Below, one piece after another: positions 1-8,893 of a stretch of 64,000 nt of DNA. Every line of letters starts with the position of its first letter. Within the stretch, counting starts at the first letter, position 1. The notes beneath the pieces were generated by a model. The model saw only the letters and a list, made by a program, of their open reading frames with translations. It had not been told where the DNA came from and did not search any database. Source of the DNA: an uncultured Gemmatimonadota bacterium (GTDB lineage Bacteria; Gemmatimonadota; Gemmatimonadetes; Longimicrobiales; Longimicrobiaceae). The stretch spans positions 1 to 64,000 of the forward strand of contig CADCTW010000089.1 of NCBI GenBank assembly GCA_902805735.1, written 5' to 3'. A program made the translations under genes and the position numbers.

Positions 1-111
1 AACAAGATCAAGGTCATCAAGCGCCAGGCGTACGGATTCCGCGATGATGCCTACTTCATCCTGAAGATCAAGGGCGCCTTCCCGGGCTCCCTGCAACTAG
101 ATCCGCGATGA
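1..111 (+). CDS. ISL3-like transposase, C-terminal end (partial)
   Basis: The window opens inside a reading frame in frame 1 that ends at TGA 109-111. Only 36 residues are visible. They include NKIKVIKRQAYGFRDDAYF, which is the typical end of the DDE domain of ISL3-family transposases (established family pattern, recalled rather than searched). The catalytic residues lie upstream of the window, so activity cannot be judged. The stop is followed 14 nt later by a palindromic repeat and then, convergently, by the CHAT protease gene. No terminal inverted repeat of an IS can be recognised between 111 and 190, where the palindrome sits instead. A different DDE family with a similar C-terminus is possible. 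Confidence 0.7.
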   Translation, partial: NKIKVIKRQAYGFRDDAYFILKIKGAFPGSLQLDPR

Positions 112-125
112 ACCTAAAAAACAGT

Positions 126-187
126 CTCACACAGAGGCACAGAGGCACAGAGAGCTTTTCCTCTGTGCCTCTGTGCCTCTGTGTGAG
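126..187. repeat. family A palindrome (CACAGAGR octamer arms), full copy
   Basis: The left arm is CTCACACAGAGGCACAGAGG and onward; the right arm is its reverse complement ending in CTGTGTGAG. The short unpaired centre is around 152-160. Each arm is about three tandem copies of the octamer CACAGAGR. It lies between the convergent transposase tail (stop 111) and the CHAT gene (stop codon begins at 190, 2 nt away). As RNA it would form a long stable hairpin from either strand, so it could end or protect both transcripts (inference). Confidence 0.95.
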
Positions 188-189
188 GT

Positions 190-1542
190 TCAGTTCGCTT
201 TCAGCTCGGCCAACGCCTGCTTCCCCCGGGGCGAGCCCGCGTCCGCGGCCGTGCGGTAGAGGCAGTATGCCACCTCCAGATCCCGAGGGAGCCCCCGGCC
301 ATGCTCGTATAGCTGCCCGAGATCGATGCGGGCGTCCACCGATCCCGCCCTCGCGGCTTGCTGGAACCAGGTGAGCGCCGCATCGGGCTTCTGCTCGCGG
401 AGATCGAGCGCTCCCAGCCTCCGCATCGCCTCCGGCCACTGCTTCTCGTCCACCGCCTTGTGGTACCATTCGCGAGCGCGGGCGAGGCTGTGGTTCACGC
501 CCTGGCCGTTCTGGTACGCGTCGCCCAGCGCGGTCATCGCCTTCGGATCGCGGTCGTACGCCGCCTTCCGCAGCCAGATGATCCCGGAGTCCGGCTGCGC
601 CCCGGTCCCCTGCCCGCGAAGGAACATGGCTCCCACGTATCCCAGCGCTTCGTTATCCCCGCGGCGCGCGAGGTCCCTGAAGCGGGGGAACGCCGCGGCG
701 AACCGCCCTTCCGCGTAATCCACCTTGGCCCGATCCAGGCTCGACTGCACCCCTGACAGCCCCACCGTCAGGAGCGTGGACGGCGACGCGGCCCTGCGCG
801 GTACTCCAGCCCGGGCGCACGCCGCTTTCCACCCGCCGTCCATCAACACCGCGGCGAGCAGCACCGCACCCGCGAGCACGGCCCCCGCTCCCACCCGGAC
901 CCCCACCCGCCTCCGCTTCACCTTCGCCATCGGTTCGATCACGAAGATCTTGCTGGCGTCCAGGCCTGGACGCACCACCAGCTGAAGGCATTCCTGCTCC
1001 TCGAAGTGCTCCAGCCCCAGCGCCGCACGGGCTTTCTCGAACGCGCCCTGAACCGAATCGCCCAGCGCGATGGCGCGATAGAAGGAGGAGCTGAAGGTGA
1101 TAGCGGCCCCGTCCGAAATCCCCGTATTCGTGCCGATGGCGCACCCCACCACCTCCGCGATCGCTTCGGCCTGCGGGAGGGAAAGGCAGGCGTTCAGGAC
1201 GACCACGCGGATGTCGCCGCGATAGGCCCTGAACAGTTCCGCGAGTGCGGAAGCTCCCACGCTGTGCAGGCGGGTCGTGCCGGAGCCTGCGAATTCCAGC
1301 CCGGCACGACCGCAATGCCCGCTGAAGTGCACGACCCGCGGATGAGTGTCGCCCAGGGCCTCCACCATGTCGCCGGTGCGCGCGGCCCAATGGGTATCGA
1401 AGTCGAGCTCATCGTGCCGCCTCGCGGTTCTCACCCGCCTGCGGATCGCCCGCACCTCCGCGTCCAGCTCGAGCCTTGGCTTGCCCTCACGCCCGACGGA
1501 GCGCGGATCAGCCGCAAAGAAGAGGACTTTGGCTTTTTTCAT
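190..1542 (-). CDS. membrane-anchored CHAT-domain (caspase-like) protease with Sel1 repeats
   Basis: A 450-aa protein. It begins MKKAKVLFFAADPRS, the usual opening of CHAT proteins of the LFLAANP type. A longer frame upstream (to 1698) is open, but residues before this Met look non-coding. The CHAT domain spans about 1-205. The catalytic dyad is visible as His76 in VVHFSGHCG and Cys119 in VVVLNACLS. A single hydrophobic segment follows at about 213-235, then Sel1/TPR-like repeats from about 300 to the end (motifs such as ALGDAYQNGQGV and DLGQLYEHGRGL). CHAT proteases act as peptidases in bacterial conflict and cell-death pathways (family knowledge); the substrate here is unknown. The gene is divergent from the VWA-tubulin-Hsp70-MotAB cluster, with about 500 bp between them. 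That makes a functional link possible but not proven. Confidence 0.85.
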   Translation of the reverse strand: MKKAKVLFFAADPRSVGREGKPRLELDAEVRAIRRRVRTARRHDELDFDTHWAARTGDMVEALGDTHPRVVHFSGHCGRAGLEFAGSGTTRLHSVGASALAELFRAYRGDIRVVVLNACLSLPQAEAIAEVVGCAIGTNTGISDGAAITFSSSFYRAIALGDSVQGAFEKARAALGLEHFEEQECLQLVVRPGLDASKIFVIEPMAKVKRRRVGVRVGAGAVLAGAVLLAAVLMDGGWKAACARAGVPRRAASPSTLLTVGLSGVQSSLDRAKVDYAEGRFAAAFPRFRDLARRGDNEALGYVGAMFLRGQGTGAQPDSGIIWLRKAAYDRDPKAMTALGDAYQNGQGVNHSLARAREWYHKAVDEKQWPEAMRRLGALDLREQKPDAALTWFQQAARAGSVDARIDLGQLYEHGRGLPRDLEVAYCLYRTAADAGSPRGKQALAELKAN

Positions 1543-2040
1543 GATGATGTTTTGGATTAATGGAACACGGTACCGAGTCCTGGGCCCGTCTCCGCGCTTG
1601 CGGGGGCGGCCTTTTGTGGCGGGGCCAGCGGGTGAGGCGACTGCGATGGATGGGCTTCCGGCAAGCTTGAAGTTGGTCGATCTGGATGGATTCGGCAAGC
1701 GCGCAGGTGCAATGGGCCGTTACAGGGGAAGCCGGGCAGAGGGGCGCGGGGAAATCTGGGAGGCGTGGCCGACAAAGGATCTCGGCGGGGCAGAACGCGG
1801 CGCCAGCAGTGGCGTTACGCGGGTGCCGGCTCAGCATCGCGCACACGGAAGAGTCGTGCGGCGACTGCGGGCGGAGGTGCCGATGACGGGCCACACGTCC
1901 CTGCCGGACAGGCGCGCCCCGGCATCCGTCGGAGCCGGCGAGCGGCAGCAGGGTTCGCGGATCGATCGGCCGTTTCGATCGCACGGGCAGGCCTCCCCAC
2001 GACACGCAATGGTGAACGTGCGTTCTCTCAATCCATCGTC
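1543..2040. other. divergent intergenic region, no gene recognised
   Basis: About 500 bp separate the CHAT gene (minus) from the VWA lipoprotein gene (plus). The frames that cross it are open only because of high GC; their translations are Arg/Ala/Gly-rich and resemble nothing I know. It should hold the divergent promoters of the two transcription units. I could not pick out convincing -35/-10 boxes or an operator. Confidence 0.4.
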
Positions 2041-3357
2041 ATGATCCCGGTGAACATGGACCTCACATGCAGCCCCGGCTCGCGCCCCGCTCGAACGCTC
2101 CTCGGCTGCGTGCTGGCGCTGGCCGCGTGCGCGCCCCCGGGCGATCGGGAGGCGCTCACGGAAGACGTGGTGCGGAGCTGGGTGGAGGCGCCGGACAGCG
2201 CGCCCTGGCGGATGGGTGCACTGGCCCGTCCCGTGGCCGTGTACGCGGACCGTAGCGGCAGCATGCGCGGCTTCCTCGATCCGGCGTATCCCACACGCGT
2301 GGACTACCGCTCCGTGATCGACGGGCTGCAGGCCCGGCTGGCGCCCCGCCGCGTGTACGGGTTCGGGAGCAGCGTGCGGATGCAGCCGAACGCGGGGCTG
2401 GACGTGCTGGGAAGCCGCGAGTTCTACGGCGACCGCGACACGGAGGTGGAGGAGGTGCTCGACAGCATCGCCCGCGACACGCTGCTCGCCTGGAGCCACG
2501 TGGTGATCGGCGACGGGCGCCGCGGCGACCCCGACCTCGCGCACCGCCAGTGGATGAGGATGCGCGACATGGCGCTGCGGTGGACCCGCGCCCGCGGGAC
2601 CTTCCTCGTCGCGGTGTCTCGCGCGCCGTTCACCCCCGTGCGGGGAGACCCGTCCGGCTGCCACGCCGCCTCGGCAGGCGGGGGGCGCGACTCCGCCCGC
2701 CAGTGCCCCCTGTACGCCTTCGTCTTCGCGGCGCCGGGGGACGGGATCCGGATCGCGGCCGAGCTGGCCGGCCTCTTCGAGCACGTGTGGGGGCACCCCC
2801 TCCCCACCGCTCCGCTCGCCGCCGTCGTGCTGCGGCCGGGCGAAGCGGCCCCGGAGGAGGGCGTGGAGTACGACGCCGCGTGGCTCTCCGGGTCCTCGCC
2901 GGTGCCGCGGCTGGAGGCGGCCTCGCCCGCCACGCGCCCCTTCCGCGCGAGCCTGGCCCCGGCCGACACGGGCGCGCCGGCGGGACGGCTGCTGGCCCGC
3001 CTGCTGGCGGACGGCGCGCGCCTGGAGCTGTTCGCCCGGCCGGTCACCGCCGACTCCGCCGCCTCGCCTTGGAGGCGTGGAACGGGTGCCGTGCGCGCCG
3101 CGCCGGCCGGAACGGGAGTGGAGGTGTTCAGCCCCGGCGGCGACGACTGCGCCGCCGCGGGGGAAGGCGAGCCCTGCGGAACTCTATACCGAATCGAGGC
3201 ACGCGCACCGGGGGCTCCCCCCTGGCTCGCCCGCTTCGAGGCGCGCGCCGCGGCCGACGCGGAGCGCACCTTCGGGCTGGGGCGGCTGTTCGAGCCCTTC
3301 ATCCCGCTCGCGGCCGCCGCGCCGCCGCTGGCCAGGAGCTACCTGCTCGTCCGATGA
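2041..3357 (+). CDS. VWA-like lipoprotein with MIDAS motif, first gene of the cluster
   Basis: A 438-aa protein if translation begins at ATG 2041; ATG 2056 in the same frame is equally plausible, and neither has a clear ribosome-binding site. The N-terminus is a lipoprotein signal: a hydrophobic stretch ending in the lipobox LAAC, so the mature protein would be tethered outside the cytoplasmic membrane. PVAVYADRSGSMRGF carries a DxSxS metal-ion-dependent adhesion site (Asp70, Ser72, Ser74), the hallmark of von Willebrand A folds. The C-terminal 200 residues are Ala/Pro-rich with Cys pairs and match no family I recognise. The gene lies 43 nt upstream of a small membrane protein gene and leads a same-strand run to 14146. 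The inferred role is an extracytoplasmic binding or sensing component of that assembly. Confidence 0.7.
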   Translation: MIPVNMDLTCSPGSRPARTLLGCVLALAACAPPGDREALTEDVVRSWVEAPDSAPWRMGALARPVAVYADRSGSMRGFLDPAYPTRVDYRSVIDGLQARLAPRRVYGFGSSVRMQPNAGLDVLGSREFYGDRDTEVEEVLDSIARDTLLAWSHVVIGDGRRGDPDLAHRQWMRMRDMALRWTRARGTFLVAVSRAPFTPVRGDPSGCHAASAGGGRDSARQCPLYAFVFAAPGDGIRIAAELAGLFEHVWGHPLPTAPLAAVVLRPGEAAPEEGVEYDAAWLSGSSPVPRLEAASPATRPFRASLAPADTGAPAGRLLARLLADGARLELFARPVTADSAASPWRRGTGAVRAAPAGTGVEVFSPGGDDCAAAGEGEPCGTLYRIEARAPGAPPWLARFEARAAADAERTFGLGRLFEPFIPLAAAAPPLARSYLLVR

Positions 3358-3400
3358 CCGGCGCGCCACGCCGGCCGGTATCCACCAACCACGAGAACCC

Positions 3401-3931
3401 ATGCTGCTCTGGCTCCTTCACCTGTGGGCGCAGCCGCCGGTCGGCGCGCGCCTGGATTGCCCCCCACCGCGCGCGGGCGATCCGTACGATCCCGGCGGCC
3501 TCTTCAACGCGGCCGAGATCGCGGCACGGTGGCAGATGATGGCGCTCGCCTCCCTGGCCCTGGTCGTGGCGCTCCTGCTGGGCTGCTACCTGCTGCCGCG
3601 CGCCAGCCTCAACCGCGGCTTCGTGGTCCGCTGGTGGGCCACGCTGGGGCTGTCGGGCGTGCTCTGCCTGTTCGTGCCGCTCGCGGTGGGGATGTACGCG
3701 CCCGTGCACGCGCGCGCCGGCAGCTGCAGCACGCGCCCCGCGGCGTTCCTGGCCGAGCTCCCCTTCGAGCTCCTGCTCCCGCGCATGCTCGCGGGGCTGG
3801 TGTGGGGACTGCTCGCCTTCGCCGCCGTGTCGCTGCTCGCCACCGCGCTCCTCGGGCGGTGGTCGGGCGCGGGCGGCTTCTTCCACTACCGCGGCTGCCC
3901 GTGGCCGCGGTGGAACCCGGGCCAGGGGTGA
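3401..3931 (+). CDS. small polytopic membrane protein of the tubulin/Hsp70 cluster
   Basis: A 176-aa protein starting MLLWLLHLWAQPP. Hydrophobic segments are visible at about 48-66 (ASLALVVALLLGCYLLP), 81-100 (TLGLSGVLCLFVPLAVG) and 128-155 (MLAGLVWGLLAFAAVSLLA). The stretch CSTRPAAFL between the last two would lie on the outer side if the N-terminus is inside. No family is recognised. It sits between the VWA lipoprotein and the tubulin-like gene; its stop is 2 nt before the next ATG, which implies co-translation. The inferred role is a membrane anchor linking the external VWA protein to the cytoplasmic filament-type ATPases and GTPases. Confidence 0.65.
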   Translation: MLLWLLHLWAQPPVGARLDCPPPRAGDPYDPGGLFNAAEIAARWQMMALASLALVVALLLGCYLLPRASLNRGFVVRWWATLGLSGVLCLFVPLAVGMYAPVHARAGSCSTRPAAFLAELPFELLLPRMLAGLVWGLLAFAAVSLLATALLGRWSGAGGFFHYRGCPWPRWNPGQG

Positions 3932-3933
3932 GC

Positions 3934-5496
3934 ATGAGCGCCAACCTTCTCTCCCCCGACTATCGCCAGCGGACGCTGGTGTACCTGGCCCTGGGCGGCA
4001 GCGGCGCCCGCGCGCTGGAGGCACTGCTGCACCTCTGCGCGCTGGGGCTGGGGCCCGCCCAGCTCCGGGTGCTCCTGGTGGACCCCGACCAGGCCAACGC
4101 CGCCATCACCCGCGTGGGCCGCGTGCTGGACCAGTACCGCGCCGCCCGCGAGCGGCTGGCCGACGCCGGGGCCGCCACCAGCTTCTTCCGCACCGAGGTG
4201 GTGGACGCGCTCCCCGAGTCGCGCGTGTGGTCGCCCATCGCGGACGACGGCTACATGCCCGATACGCGCTTCGCCGCGGGAGTGGACCGGCAGGTGATGG
4301 ACGCCGACGCCCCCGAGCTGGGGATGCTGTTCGACCTGCTCAACTCGCGCCGGGTGCGGGAGATGGACCTGGCGATGGGGTTCCGCGGCGTGCCCTCGGT
4401 GGGCACCGTGTTCATGAACCGCCTGCGCGACGAGGCCTTCTTCGCGCAGCTCCTTTCGCAGTACCACGGAGCCGCGGGGTCCACCGTGTTCTTCGCGGCT
4501 GGCTCCGTGTTCGGCGGCACCGGCGCGGCGGCGCTTCCCGTGGTGGGCCGCGCGCTACGCGACGGGGTGCAGCAGCAGCCCGGCGCCACCGCCATCCGCG
4601 GCGCCTCCCGCGCGCGGCTGGGCGCCGCGCTCCTCCTTCCGTACTTCACCCTTCCCACCCCCGGCGGCGCCCCGGCCGACGGGGGGCCGCGCCCCGAGAA
4701 CGCGCTGTTCGCGCACAACGCGGCCGGCGCCCTCCCCACCTACCTGGACCGCGAGCGAGACCCCGGCTACGGCGCCTACTACGTGGTGGGCGACAGCATG
4801 CCGCGCGAGCAGGCGCGCAACGAGCTGGGCGGCGACGCGCAGGCCAACGCGGCGCACTACGTGGAGCTGTTCGCGGCGCTGGCCGCGCTCGACTTCACCG
4901 CCCGCGGGGGCGAGGAGCGCGAGGACCGGCTCCCCATCTACCGCGCCACCGGCGTGGGGAGCGACGAGCCGGGGTGGGGCGACCTCCCGGTGGACCGGGG
5001 GACGCGGCGCGCGCTCAAGGGGGCGCTGGTCGCCCTCCACACCTTCCTCACCTTCTTCCGCCCCAACGGCGGCTCCCCGCAGGACCTCGCGGCGGCGCTG
5101 CACGGCGTCACCTGGACGGGGCTGCTGCGCCTGCCACCCGCCACCTGGTCCGACCGCTCGGACGCGCTGGACGCCGTGGGGCGAAGCTGGATGAGCACCT
5201 GGGAGTGGCTGCGCGAGCTGCGGCGCTCCACCCCCGCGCTGCGCCTGGCCGCGGCCACGGCCGACCGGCCCGACCGCGTGCCCACCCACGCGCTGGTCGA
5301 AGGCTTCGGGCGGGGCGGCGAGCGGGGGCGCAGCCCGGACGACGTGTTCAGCGTGTTCCGCGCCTGGAACACCGAGGCCGCGCGCCGCAGGAACGGCGGG
5401 TTCGGCGCCTTCATGGAGGTGCTGCGCGCCGGGAGCGAGCGTTTTTCCGAAGACCGTTTCCCCGAAGCCGAACAGCCCGGCCAGGAGGAGGACTGA
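3934..5496 (+). CDS. tubulin-like (FtsZ-superfamily) protein
   Basis: A 520-aa protein. The start ATG follows the previous stop by 2 nt. The N-terminus reads LVYLALGGSGARALEALL (glycine-rich loop at residues 21-25), followed by LLVDPDQAN. The segment GSVFGGTGAAALPVV at about 190-204 corresponds to the tubulin signature GGGTGxG that binds GTP phosphates. This layout matches the 'tubulin-like' (Tubulin_2) proteins rather than canonical FtsZ: there is no FtsZ-type C-terminal peptide and the protein is longer. Such FtsZ-like families have been proposed from comparative genomics to act in membrane remodelling (family knowledge). It is followed directly by the Hsp70/actin-like gene with a strong AGGAGGAGG site at its end. 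GTP binding and polymerisation are inferred. Confidence 0.75.
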   Translation: MSANLLSPDYRQRTLVYLALGGSGARALEALLHLCALGLGPAQLRVLLVDPDQANAAITRVGRVLDQYRAARERLADAGAATSFFRTEVVDALPESRVWSPIADDGYMPDTRFAAGVDRQVMDADAPELGMLFDLLNSRRVREMDLAMGFRGVPSVGTVFMNRLRDEAFFAQLLSQYHGAAGSTVFFAAGSVFGGTGAAALPVVGRALRDGVQQQPGATAIRGASRARLGAALLLPYFTLPTPGGAPADGGPRPENALFAHNAAGALPTYLDRERDPGYGAYYVVGDSMPREQARNELGGDAQANAAHYVELFAALAALDFTARGGEEREDRLPIYRATGVGSDEPGWGDLPVDRGTRRALKGALVALHTFLTFFRPNGGSPQDLAAALHGVTWTGLLRLPPATWSDRSDALDAVGRSWMSTWEWLRELRRSTPALRLAAATADRPDRVPTHALVEGFGRGGERGRSPDDVFSVFRAWNTEAARRRNGGFGAFMEVLRAGSERFSEDRFPEAEQPGQEED

Positions 5497-5497
5497 G

Positions 5498-8400
5498 ATG
5501 GCCACGCCCGCACGCGCCCGCCGGCTGCTGCCGCGGTTCCGCCCGCAGACCAACGTTTCCGACCTTCCGCCCGGCCGCTGGAGCGTGGTGGAGGCCCCCG
5601 CCGAGCTGGGCAAGCTGGAGGTGCCCCGCGACGACGACGGCGGCGCGTTCCGCACGCGCGTCCAGTCGGTCCCCAGCCCGTGGGCGCGGCTCTTCCTCTT
5701 CCGCGACGCCATGCTGGACCCCAACCACCCGGCGCGGGCGCTGGTGGAGAACGAGCTGCTGGACGCCCTGCAGCTCGCCTGGGTGAGCGGCCCCCACTCG
5801 CTGCGGCTGGAGACCACCCGCGTCCGCGTGCCCGACCTGGTGGGGAGCGACGCCACCGCGCGGGTGCGCGACTATGCGTCGGCGCTGGTGGACCTGGCGC
5901 CGCGCACGGCGCGGCACGAGACGCGCGAGGCCAGCGCGCTCCCCGTGATCACCCTCGCCAGCGTGGACGGCCGGCCGGTCTTCGCGTCGTCCCCGTACAC
6001 CCTGCTCTTCACGGCGGAGGACGCGGCGCACGAGGACTACCCCGACCTTTTCCGCTACGCGGCGGGGGAGCCGGCCCGGCCCCTGCGCGAGCGCGAGTTC
6101 TCGTTCCAGCGCTACGTGGCCACCGTGGTGCTCCCGCAGATGCTCGATGCCCGCCCGGCTTCCACGGAGCACGTGGACGAGGATGCCGTGCGGCGCGGAG
6201 TGGCCAAGTGGCTGGCGGACGCGGTGGGCGAGGCGCGCCGCGCGGCCGGGGCGCGGCAGAGCGAGCTGGCCACTCCGCCGGAGCTGGACGCGCAGCTTCG
6301 CAAGCTGGCCGTGCGGCACGCGGGCGAGCACGCCTTCGCGGGGGTGGCGCTGTACACGGGCCCGGGGGAGCACCCGCCCAGCCGCTGGGAGCTCCGAGCC
6401 ACCAGCGGCCCCGAGCCGCGTCCGCTGGTGCTGGTGCCCGGCACCTTCGACGGCATCTACGGCGAGGGGCTGCCCCCCGCGAATCTCCCGGACGGGGTGG
6501 AGCGGCGCGACCGCGAGGTCCTCCCCGGCACCTCGCACCGGCGCCGCTGGGTACTTCCCGAGACGGACTGGCTGGCCGACTCGCTGGTCATCCTGAGCTA
6601 CCCCCTGCACCCGGAGGGCGCCTACGGGCACGGGTGCTACCACCCCGACCCGTCGGTGACGCAGGCGCCCTACGCACAGCCGCAGATCGCCCTTCCGCTC
6701 AAGCCCGACTTCTTCCGCTGGTTCCAGCCGGCGGAGGTGGAGCGGTGGCTGCGCATCGACGTGCCGCGCCCCGGCGAGGTGCGCGTGACGCTGACCATCC
6801 CCGTGGGGAGCGAGCACCCGGAGGAGATCCGCGTCACGCGGCGCTACACCGCGGCGCAGATCCGGCAGGACCAGGGTGGGCCCGAGGTGGTGGTGTGGCC
6901 CGCCTTCCAGGCCGACGACTGGCCCCACTACGCGGTGTTCCGCCTGGACCCGGCGCCGGGGCCGATCCACCCCTCCACCACCCTGCGGCTGAAAGCCTTC
7001 GCCGGCGGCGCGGAGCTCCCCGGGCTGGGGCAGGCGCAGCGCTCGGGCGAGGCGTCCAGCTACGCCTTCGGCCGTGCCCCGGCGGTGCTCGCCTTCGAGG
7101 CCGACAGCGGGCCCGGGCTGCCGCCGCAGTCGCTGGGCGTGCTCCTTCCCCGTTACCGGCCCGCCGCGCCGCCCTCCGCGGACCGGTGGACGGTGGGGGT
7201 CGATTTCGGCACCTCCAACACCGTGGTGGCCACGCGCAGGGACGGCGCGCAGGAGCCCGCGGTGCTCCAGCACGACCGGCTCCTCCTCGCCATCACGCGG
7301 CCGGGCGCGGACCTCCCCTTCTCCACCGATTCGTTCTTCTTCCCGGAGAAGATCGCGCCCGAGCCTTTCAACAGCGCGGTGGTGCACCTGAGCGCCCTTC
7401 CCTCCTACACGGGGGCGGCACGCGAGCCGGTGGGGCTGCGGGTGAACGTGCCCTTCGCGGGGTGGGTAAAGGACGACGAGCGCAACCGGGTGGCCGATGA
7501 CCTGAAGTGGTCCACCAGCGACCGCGAGGAGTTCCTGGCCTCGGTGTTCCTGCGCAACGTGGCCGCGCTGGCGCTCGCCGGCGCCCGCGAGGCGGGGGTG
7601 CGGCCGGAGAACGTCACCTTCACCTACGCCTACCCCCGCGCCTTCGAGACCGACCGGCTGGCGGACCTGCAGGCCCGCTGGCGCGGGGTGCTGGGCGCTG
7701 CGGAGGGCGCGGACGCACCCGGCGCCCCGCGGCTTGCCGCCGCCGTGGACGAGGGGCAGAGCGCCCTCCAGTACTTCGTGGCCCGCGGCGTGGTAAAGGT
7801 CACGGGCGACGCGTCGGTGATCATGGACGTGGGCGGCGGGACCACCGACCTGGCGGTGTACGCGCGGGGGACCGCCCTGGTGCTCGATTCGCTGCGCTGG
7901 GGCGGGCGCGACCTGGTGAGCTCGCGCGTGCGCCAGAGCGGGGCCGGGGGCTTCACCAACCCGTTCGTGCGCGCGTTCGCGGAGTGGGCCGCGCAGAACG
8001 GCCTTCCCGGCTCGCAGCTGGAGCCGCTGCTCAAGTTCCGCAAGGAGGGGCACGACGCCCTGGCGCTGGGCTACCTGCTGCGCAGCCCCTGGTACCGCGC
8101 CGACGGCGCCCTCCGCTTTCGCGAGAGCCCGGAGTACGGCGCCTTTCGCGGCGCGGTGCTCTACTTCTTCGCGGCCGCCTTCCACTACACGGGGCTGCTG
8201 CTGCGCGCGCTCGACGCCACGCACCCCGATCTGCGCGTGGACGCGGTGGTCCTCGCGGGGAACGGGAGCCGCTTCCTGGAGTGGCTGCAGCGCGAGTGGG
8301 GCGAAACGGTGTCCAACCCGTTCCGCGACGCGCTGCTCTCCGTGCTCTCCGCCGCGCGCGGGGTGCCGCAGGCCAAGGCGCCCCTCGTGGTGCCCAGCAG

Positions 8401-8893
8401 CGTGCCCAAGCACGAGGTGGCGCTGGGGCTGGTCGCGGGGGTCGACGCCACCAAGCTCAAGGTGGCCCCCCACGCCCGCAACTCCGTGGTGGGCGAGTCC
8501 GTGCGCATCGAGCGCGACGGCGGCGAGCCGGCACGCTACGCCGCCACGTCGCGCATCGCCTCGCACCTCAAGGCGGGCGGCGACAGCATCAGCGGCATCC
8601 GCTGGGAGAACGGCCCCATGGAGATCGACCGCTTCCACACCGCGCTCGCCACGGCCGCGCGCCAGCACCTGGCGGGGGTGGGCGGACCCTGGCCCGCCTT
8701 CCCCGGCCACCTGGAGGATGCGCTGCGGGGGATGGGCCCCGAAGGGATCCAGCAGGCCACGCGCGGGCGGCTGGAGAAGCTGCTGCGGGACACCGGCGGC
8801 CTTCCCGGCTCGCTGTTCATGGTGGAGACCGCGGCCGTGCTCGACCACCTGATGGACGCGTTCTTTGCCTCCTACGCGCGAGGTGAGGTATGA
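5498..8893 (+). CDS. large protein with C-terminal Hsp70/actin-type ATPase domain
   Basis: 1131 aa. The start is fixed by the Shine-Dalgarno run AGGAGGAGG at about 5482-5490. The first 550 residues match nothing I recognise and contain beta-rich stretches. The C-terminal half is an actin/Hsp70-fold ATPase: phosphate-1 motif DFGTSNTVV at 569-577, phosphate-2 motif MDVGGGTTDLAVY at 776-788, and the adenosine motif VVLAGNGSRF at 917-926. All three are intact, so ATP binding is likely. Size and architecture resemble the large SrfB-type virulence-factor proteins more than a chaperone; no DnaK peptide-binding domain is evident. Its stop overlaps the next start (ATGA at 8890). It shares a transcript with a tubulin-like protein, which is unusual. 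Confidence 0.75.
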   Translation: MATPARARRLLPRFRPQTNVSDLPPGRWSVVEAPAELGKLEVPRDDDGGAFRTRVQSVPSPWARLFLFRDAMLDPNHPARALVENELLDALQLAWVSGPHSLRLETTRVRVPDLVGSDATARVRDYASALVDLAPRTARHETREASALPVITLASVDGRPVFASSPYTLLFTAEDAAHEDYPDLFRYAAGEPARPLREREFSFQRYVATVVLPQMLDARPASTEHVDEDAVRRGVAKWLADAVGEARRAAGARQSELATPPELDAQLRKLAVRHAGEHAFAGVALYTGPGEHPPSRWELRATSGPEPRPLVLVPGTFDGIYGEGLPPANLPDGVERRDREVLPGTSHRRRWVLPETDWLADSLVILSYPLHPEGAYGHGCYHPDPSVTQAPYAQPQIALPLKPDFFRWFQPAEVERWLRIDVPRPGEVRVTLTIPVGSEHPEEIRVTRRYTAAQIRQDQGGPEVVVWPAFQADDWPHYAVFRLDPAPGPIHPSTTLRLKAFAGGAELPGLGQAQRSGEASSYAFGRAPAVLAFEADSGPGLPPQSLGVLLPRYRPAAPPSADRWTVGVDFGTSNTVVATRRDGAQEPAVLQHDRLLLAITRPGADLPFSTDSFFFPEKIAPEPFNSAVVHLSALPSYTGAAREPVGLRVNVPFAGWVKDDERNRVADDLKWSTSDREEFLASVFLRNVAALALAGAREAGVRPENVTFTYAYPRAFETDRLADLQARWRGVLGAAEGADAPGAPRLAAAVDEGQSALQYFVARGVVKVTGDASVIMDVGGGTTDLAVYARGTALVLDSLRWGGRDLVSSRVRQSGAGGFTNPFVRAFAEWAAQNGLPGSQLEPLLKFRKEGHDALALGYLLRSPWYRADGALRFRESPEYGAFRGAVLYFFAAAFHYTGLLLRALDATHPDLRVDAVVLAGNGSRFLEWLQREWGETVSNPFRDALLSVLSAARGVPQAKAPLVVPSSVPKHEVALGLVAGVDATKLKVAPHARNSVVGESVRIERDGGEPARYAATSRIASHLKAGGDSISGIRWENGPMEIDRFHTALATAARQHLAGVGGPWPAFPGHLEDALRGMGPEGIQQATRGRLEKLLRDTGGLPGSLFMVETAAVLDHLMDAFFASYARGEV

